From: JAZDLC01 sp043802345
GTDB taxonomy: Bacteria > Planctomycetota > B15-G4 > JADJEK01
Assembly: GCA_043802345.1 (NCBI GenBank)
Contig: JAZDLC010000269.1
Coordinates: 1 to 17,421 of the forward strand
Direction of reading: 5' to 3'
DNA: 17,421 bases
In this document: positions 13,573 through 17,421 of the stretch, piece after piece
Position numbering within the stretch: the first letter of the stretch is position 1
How the letters are laid out: every line of letters begins with the position of its first letter
Notes under the pieces: generated by a model
Seen by the model: the letters and a program-made list of their open reading frames with translations, nothing else
The model's database searches: none
Told to the model about the DNA's origin: nothing
Made by a program: the position numbers and the translations under genes

Positions 13573-14863
13573 GCTCCAACACATGTGCGAAGGCATCCGC
13601 GAACAGGTCGACTTCGCGCAGCGTGGTGTAGATCGACGGCGACACCCGGATTCCGCACACCCCCGCCTGGTCGATCGTGGTGACGATAATCCGGTGCTGA
13701 CTGAACAGGTAACCTGCCAGCTCACCCGGAGTGATTCCTCTCACGCCAGCCGTCGCTATGGCGCACGAGTCGGTGTCGTTCAGATTCGAGTGAAACGTGA
13801 CCCTGGAATCACCGGCGAACCGCTGAGCCCAGCGGTCCCGCAGGAAACGCAGCCTGGCCGCCTTCCGCTCCGCGCCAATGCTCTCGTGCAGAGCGACCGC
13901 CTCGCTGACCGCCAGTCGGTGGCCGGCCGGGTGGGTGCCGATCAATTCGAACTTGCGAATGTCGTCAGAACGAGGTTCGCCCAGCCCGAAGAGCGGCCAG
14001 ACCTGCGCGATCCTATCCTTGCGGACGTACAACATCCCCGCGCCTATCGGCGCACACATCCACTTGTGGAGGCTGGTGCCGAAGTAGTCGCACTGCAGAT
14101 CGTCCCTCTGGAACGGGAAGTGGGCAAAGGAATGGGCTCCGTCGACGATAACCTCGATTCCGCGGGGTCTTGCCAGTTCCATGACCTTGCGCACCGGGTA
14201 GATCTGGCCGTTGAGGTAGCAGACGTGACTGATGAGGATGGCCCGGGTCTTCTCGGTGATCCCGCTCCGGAACAGCTCGACCAGCGCCGGCTGGGAGGTC
14301 GCGGGCGTGGGCACAGGCAGTTTCACGACCTCGATCCCTTCCCGCAGCTCCCGTTGGTGCAAGGCCGCAAGCATGGATCCGTATTCATGTTCCGTGGTCA
14401 ACACCTCGTCGCCTGCCGCCAGCTCCAGGCCGAAGATAAGGTTGTTCAGCGATTCGGTGGCGTTCCGGGTGATGGCGATCTCCTCCGGCGAGCAGCCGAA
14501 ACAGAGAGCCAGCCGCGCCCTGACCGTCTCGTACTCCGGCTTCAGGTCGCGCCACATGGTCTTTGTGGGAGCGTGGTTCGAATACTCGTCGTACCGATGC
14601 AGGGCTTCCATGGCCACGCCCGGCGCCGGCGACGAGCCTCCATTGTTCAGATAGATCAGCGAGCGATCGACCGTGAACGCCCTCTGGATCCCTGACCAGA
14701 AGTCCTCGTCCCTGGCCAACTCATCAAGCGGCATGTTCTTCACCGCCCGCACGGCCTGGCCCGCTCCTGCGAAGGCGCCCGGCCGAAGCACCGCCGTGAT
14801 CAGTCCAGCGCCCATCACTCCGCCCGCTTTCGCCAGGAAAAGACGCCTCGATGCTGCTTCCAT
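13562..14863 (-). CDS. Tat-exported class V aminotransferase (isopenicillin N epimerase-like)
   Basis: A 433-residue PLP enzyme of the class V / CefD-like group with a twin-arginine signal: SRRLFLAKAGGVMGAGLITA at residues 5-24, a near-ideal S-R-R-x-F-L-x-K motif. It would fold and bind PLP in the cytoplasm and then be exported. Seen: LNNGGSSPAP (72-81), the cofactor phosphate region TRNATESLNN (132-141), ISHVCYLNGQ (211-220), VDGAHSFAH with Asp241, and GTSLHKWMCAP with Lys267 as the PLP Schiff-base lysine. All key residues are present. Start ATG 14863 follows GAGGTG by 8 nt; an ATG at 14911 would extend before the Tat signal. The substrate is unknown; epimerase, lyase (cysteine desulfurase-like) or transaminase are all possible. 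Divergent from hflK, overlapping the SEC-C gene. Confidence 0.88.
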   Translation of the reverse strand: MEAASRRLFLAKAGGVMGAGLITAVLRPGAFAGAGQAVRAVKNMPLDELARDEDFWSGIQRAFTVDRSLIYLNNGGSSPAPGVAMEALHRYDEYSNHAPTKTMWRDLKPEYETVRARLALCFGCSPEEIAITRNATESLNNLIFGLELAAGDEVLTTEHEYGSMLAALHQRELREGIEVVKLPVPTPATSQPALVELFRSGITEKTRAILISHVCYLNGQIYPVRKVMELARPRGIEVIVDGAHSFAHFPFQRDDLQCDYFGTSLHKWMCAPIGAGMLYVRKDRIAQVWPLFGLGEPRSDDIRKFELIGTHPAGHRLAVSEAVALHESIGAERKAARLRFLRDRWAQRFAGDSRVTFHSNLNDTDSCAIATAGVRGITPGELAGYLFSQHRIIVTTIDQAGVCGIRVSPSIYTTLREVDLFADAFAHVLEHGL

Positions 14864-15023
14864 GCTGGTCACCTCGTTCCGAATGGTGGCGATTCGGCAC
14901 AAAAGGAGCAAGAACAGTGCCCTTCCGCCGGAGAGGGTCTGGCTAGACTACCTCGATTCGAGTCATCGATGGTGAATGAATGGCTCGCGGAGCGGTAGTG
15001 GAGAGCCTTCCAGTGGAGGAATC

Positions 15024-16001
15024 ATGGTAGACATGCGTCGCGTTGCTGGCGGCAAGAGGATGCTGGCACAGAGATTCCGGATCGGCGGCATCGCCCTCCT
15101 TGCCTTGCTCGGCCTGCTCTTCGTGGGATCGACCTACTACACCGTCGAACCGGAAGAGGTGGCCGTGGTGACACGATTCGGGAAGTTCAACCGGATCGAG
15201 CCCTCGGGCCTGCATTTCAAGTGGCCGCTCGGCATCGAGTCGGCTGACCGGGTCAAGGCGGACCGCGTGGAACAGGAGGAGTTCGGTTTCCGCACGCTGC
15301 AGGCCGGAATCCGATCCACCTACTCCAATAAGGATTACCCGGAAGAGTCCATGATGCTGACCGGGGACTTGAACCAGGCCGATGTGGAGTGGGCGGTTCA
15401 GTACAAGATCAAGGATCCGGAAGCGTTCCTGTTCAACGTGCGCGATCCAAAGACCACCCTGCGGGCCATTTCCGAGTCGGCCATGCGGGCCGTGGTGGGT
15501 GATCGCAGCGTGAGCGAGGTGCTGACGGTGGGGAAGGCGGAAATCGAGGTCGAAGCGGAGAGGATGCTGCAGGAGATCCTCGACGAGTACAAGGCCGGCA
15601 TCCAGATCCGGCGGGTCAAGCTCCAGGACGTCTTCCCCCCTGACCAGGTCAAGCCGGCATTCACCGACGTGGAGGCGGCCAAACAGGAGCGCGAGACGTC
15701 GATCCTCGAGGCCAACCAGGCATACAAGAAGGCAATCCCCGCGGCCGAAGGGAACGCCGCGAAGGCGATCGGCTTCGCGGAAGGGTACAAGATCGATCGA
15801 GTCAACCGAGCGCGCGGCGAGGCGGAGCGATTCACCAAGATCCTGGCCGAGTACCAGAAGGCGCCGGAGGTCACGCGACAACGGCTCTATCTCGAGGCAA
15901 TCGCCGAGGTGCTGCCGCGGATCAAGAGGAAGATCGTGATCGACGACGAGCTCAGCGGCATCCTCCCTCTGCTGAACCTGACCGAGAAGGGAGGAAACTG
16001 A
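15024..16001 (+). CDS. hflK: HflK, SPFH-domain regulator of FtsH
   Basis: A 325-residue membrane-anchored SPFH/prohibitin protein. With HflC it forms a cage around the FtsH protease in the inner membrane. Seen: one transmembrane helix at about 19-39 (RIGGIALLALLGLLFVGSTYY), then YTVEPEEVAVVTRFGKF...PSGLHFKWPL, the standard start of the SPFH domain, and the coiled-coil region VEAAKQERETSILEANQAYKK with AEGNAAKAIGFAEGY. It lacks the long Gly/Pro-rich cytoplasmic N-terminus of E. coli HflK (419 residues). Start ATG 15024 has GGAGGA 4 nt upstream; the in-frame ATG at 14976 has none. The stop is 1 nt before hflC, an operon pair. No FtsH gene is in the window. Confidence 0.93.
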   Translation: MVDMRRVAGGKRMLAQRFRIGGIALLALLGLLFVGSTYYTVEPEEVAVVTRFGKFNRIEPSGLHFKWPLGIESADRVKADRVEQEEFGFRTLQAGIRSTYSNKDYPEESMMLTGDLNQADVEWAVQYKIKDPEAFLFNVRDPKTTLRAISESAMRAVVGDRSVSEVLTVGKAEIEVEAERMLQEILDEYKAGIQIRRVKLQDVFPPDQVKPAFTDVEAAKQERETSILEANQAYKKAIPAAEGNAAKAIGFAEGYKIDRVNRARGEAERFTKILAEYQKAPEVTRQRLYLEAIAEVLPRIKRKIVIDDELSGILPLLNLTEKGGN

Positions 16002-16002
16002 G

Positions 16003-16950
16003 ATGGCTCGCGCTGGAATCATCATCCTGATCGTGATCGCGCTGGTACTCCTCGGCGGATCGCTCTTCACCGTCCACGAGACCGAGCAGGCCATCATCAC
16101 GCAGTTCGGAGATCCGGTGTCCAAACCGATCAAGGATGCCGGCTTCTACTTCAAGTTGCCGTTCATCCAGGATGTGCGCCGCTTCGAGAAGCGCATTCTG
16201 GAGTGGGACGGCGAGCCGAACGATATCGTCACGAAGGACAAGAAGACGATCAATGTCGACACCACCGCGCGCTGGAAGATCGTCGATCCGCTGGCCTTCC
16301 TGAGGGCCGTCAATGACGAGACCAGGGCCCAGAGCCGCCTGGACGGCATCCTCGACGGTGCCACCAGGGAGTTCATCTCGAAGAACAACCTGATCGAGGC
16401 GGTGCGCGCCTCGAACCGGGCATTCGCTTCCGACGAGATCGTCTCGGTGGAGTTGGAAGGCGACCAGGGGGAAGAGGACCGGATTCAGGTCGGACGGGAC
16501 AAGCTGATCGCCGCCATCCTGGCCAACGCTCAGGCGAACGTGAAGGAGTTCGGCATCGAACTGGTCGACTTCCGCATCCGGCGCATCGACTACAGCGAGA
16601 AGGTGCGCAAGGCCGTGCATGACCGGATGATCCAGGAACGGAGCCAGATCGCCGAGCAGTATCGTTCCGAGGGGCTGGGCAAGATGTCGGAGATCGAGGG
16701 GAGGAAGGAGCTGGACCTGAAGCGGATCGAGTCGGAAGCGATCCGGCGCTCCGAGGTCATCCGGGGCGAGGCGGACGCCGAGGTGACCCGGATCTACGCC
16801 GAGGCCTACGGCGCAGATCCCGAATTCTACGCCTTCTACCAGACGCTGGAGACGTACAAGAACGCCCTGGCGGGAGAAGACACCACGCTGGTGCTGTCGA
16901 CCCGCAGCAAGCTGATGAAGTACCTGAAGGACCCGGACCCGGAGAAGTAG
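16003..16950 (+). CDS. hflC: HflC, SPFH-domain partner of HflK
   Basis: A 315-residue SPFH/prohibitin protein, partner of HflK in the FtsH-regulating complex. Seen: N-terminal transmembrane helix 4-22 (AGIIILIVIALVLLGGSLF), then TVHETEQAIITQFGDPV and GFYFKLPFIQDVRRFEKRIL, the HflC start; the middle DTTARWKIVDPLAFLRAV; the coiled coil with ERSQIAEQYRSEGLGKMSEI; and the terminal AYGADPEFYAFYQTLETY motif, which is HflC-typical, with DTTLVLSTRSKLMKYL. Start ATG 16003 follows GGAGGAAACTGAG, so the ribosome site lies inside the end of hflK. About 20 residues (VELEGDQGEEDRIQVG) form an insert relative to the core. A complete gene; followed by the non-coding repeat region. Confidence 0.95.
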   Translation: MARAGIIILIVIALVLLGGSLFTVHETEQAIITQFGDPVSKPIKDAGFYFKLPFIQDVRRFEKRILEWDGEPNDIVTKDKKTINVDTTARWKIVDPLAFLRAVNDETRAQSRLDGILDGATREFISKNNLIEAVRASNRAFASDEIVSVELEGDQGEEDRIQVGRDKLIAAILANAQANVKEFGIELVDFRIRRIDYSEKVRKAVHDRMIQERSQIAEQYRSEGLGKMSEIEGRKELDLKRIESEAIRRSEVIRGEADAEVTRIYAEAYGADPEFYAFYQTLETYKNALAGEDTTLVLSTRSKLMKYLKDPDPEK

Positions 16951-17012
16951 CATGGGGCACGGACCCCCCGCGACGCCACCTTCGTGACTCGTCCCTCGTA
17001 CACGAAACAAGG

Positions 17013-17069
17013 ACGACTGCACGTCACAGCCCCGCGACCGCGACCTGCTCCTCGTATCCATGGAGGGAC
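17013..17069. repeat. 57-bp direct repeat, copy 1
   Basis: Begins ACGACTGCACGTCACAG and ends ATCCATGGAGGGAC. It matches copy 2 at 17365-17421 without gaps at 52 of 57 positions. Starts of the copies are 352 nt apart. The five differences do not fall at codon third positions in the only shared frame (minus strand), which argues against a protein-coding repeat. Confidence 0.9.
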
Positions 17070-17101
17070 CACCTCAATTGCATCCATCGGTCCATGAGAT
17101 C

Positions 17102-17127
17102 GGCCTGGTCGATGCAACGTCCAGGCC
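17102..17127. repeat. 7-bp perfect inverted repeat
   Basis: GGCCTGG (17102-17108) and CCAGGCC (17121-17127) with a 12-nt loop. A second pair, TTGCATC (17078-17084) and GATGCAA (17111-17117), overlaps it, so two alternative hairpins are possible between the repeat copies. Role unknown. Confidence 0.45.
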
Positions 17128-17350
17128 AAGGGATCGCCACGCTCCGCCTGGCTCCAAAGGGCCCGCTCCGCGCGGCTCGCTCCGTGTGCCGTATCACATC
17201 GACCGCAGCTGTCCAGCATGCCCGCGAGAGTCAGCACACGCCCTGGACAGCGCCCAAGGCCTGTTCCGTGGCTGAAGGGCAGCGTGAATCGAGAAGAATG
17301 GCAGATCTTACGACGGGATCTCCCTTGAACTGACACGCCCCTCTATAGAA

Positions 17351-17368
17351 GTACGAGTACGAGCACGA
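17351..17368. repeat. tandem hexamer tract next to repeat copy 2
   Basis: GTACGA GTACGA GCACGA, three hexamers, the last with one change, running into the first bases of repeat copy 2. Copy 1 has only a degenerate version upstream (GTACACGAAACA). Confidence 0.7.
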
Positions 17369-17421
17369 CTGCACCTCACAGGCCGGCGACCGCGACCTGC
17401 TTCTCGCATCCATGGAGGGAC
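17365..17421. repeat. 57-bp direct repeat, copy 2 (reaches window edge)
   Basis: Begins ACGACTGCACCTCACAG and ends ATCCATGGAGGGAC at the last base of the window, so the element may continue. 52 of 57 positions match copy 1. It is preceded directly by the hexamer tract. Confidence 0.9.

Larger units (their letters stand above)
16951..17421. other. non-coding right end with repeats
   Basis: 471 nt without a convincing gene on either strand. It contains an inverted repeat TTCGTG/CACGAA (16981-16986, 17001-17006), two copies of a 57-bp repeat, a 7-bp hairpin and a hexamer tract. Open frames here are compositionally Arg/Ser-rich products of the repeat and overlap hflC; they are not supported as genes. 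No clear hflC terminator with a T tract is seen. Confidence 0.6.

Noticed and set aside
13052..14695. Long plus-strand open frame opposite the SEC-C and aminotransferase genes
   Set aside because: Antisense of a recognisable PLP enzyme with Tat signal; no domain and Arg/Ser-rich.
16836..17336. Minus-strand frame with RSRSRS-type segments at the right end
   Set aside because: It arises from the 57-bp repeat and overlaps the end of hflC; changes between repeat copies are not synonymous-biased.
1..17421. CRISPR arrays, tRNA, rRNA, transposases, toxin-antitoxin or phage-defence genes
   Set aside because: Looked for on both strands; no regularly spaced repeats, no cloverleaf or rRNA core sequence, and no recognisable mobile-element or defence protein was seen.

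Overview
The window is GC-rich and densely coding, with 16 genes on both strands in short same-strand blocks. The organism is a Gram-negative bacterium. A Kdo-kinase-like protein and a heptosyltransferase-type glycosyltransferase point to LPS, and there are a lipoprotein, a Tat-exported enzyme, complex I subunits and HflK/HflC. I cannot place the phylum from sequence alone. The unusual ClpS variant and the split complex I operon suggest a lineage outside the well-studied Proteobacteria, for example Planctomycetota, Acidobacteriota or Myxococcota; this is inference.

Layout, left to right: (1) a Leu/Phe/Val/Glu dehydrogenase on the minus strand, cut by the window edge. (2) A HEAT-repeat lipoprotein on the plus strand, followed by a possible 33-codon ORF and a perfect 19-bp hairpin. 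(3) A divergent pair: Kdo/WaaP-like LPS kinase (minus) and GT9 heptosyltransferase-like protein (plus). (4) A long minus-strand block that reads, in transcription order, nuoB-nuoC-nuoD-nuoI, a CheD-like protein lacking its catalytic residues, and RNase D. (5) A divergent sigma-70 family factor (plus), then clpS (plus). (6) apaH (minus), divergent from a UbiA-family prenyltransferase resembling decaprenyl-phosphate phosphoribosyltransferase (plus). (7) A Tat-exported class V aminotransferase and an overlapping SEC-C zinc-motif protein (minus). (8) hflK-hflC (plus). (9) A 471-base non-coding right end with two copies of a 57-bp repeat and a tandem hexamer tract.

Functionally, nuoBCDI encodes the quinone-proximal part of the peripheral arm of NADH dehydrogenase. 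The membrane arm and the NADH-input subunits (NuoA, E-H, J-N) are absent from the window. ClpS (proteolysis adaptor), HflKC (FtsH regulators) and RNase D belong to protein and RNA turnover but are not in one operon. No complete new multi-gene system is evident. The most notable points are the active-site-less CheD homologue behind the complex I genes, the ClpS with a rewritten N-degron pocket, possible leaderless starts of clpS and apaH, and the repeat-bearing right end.
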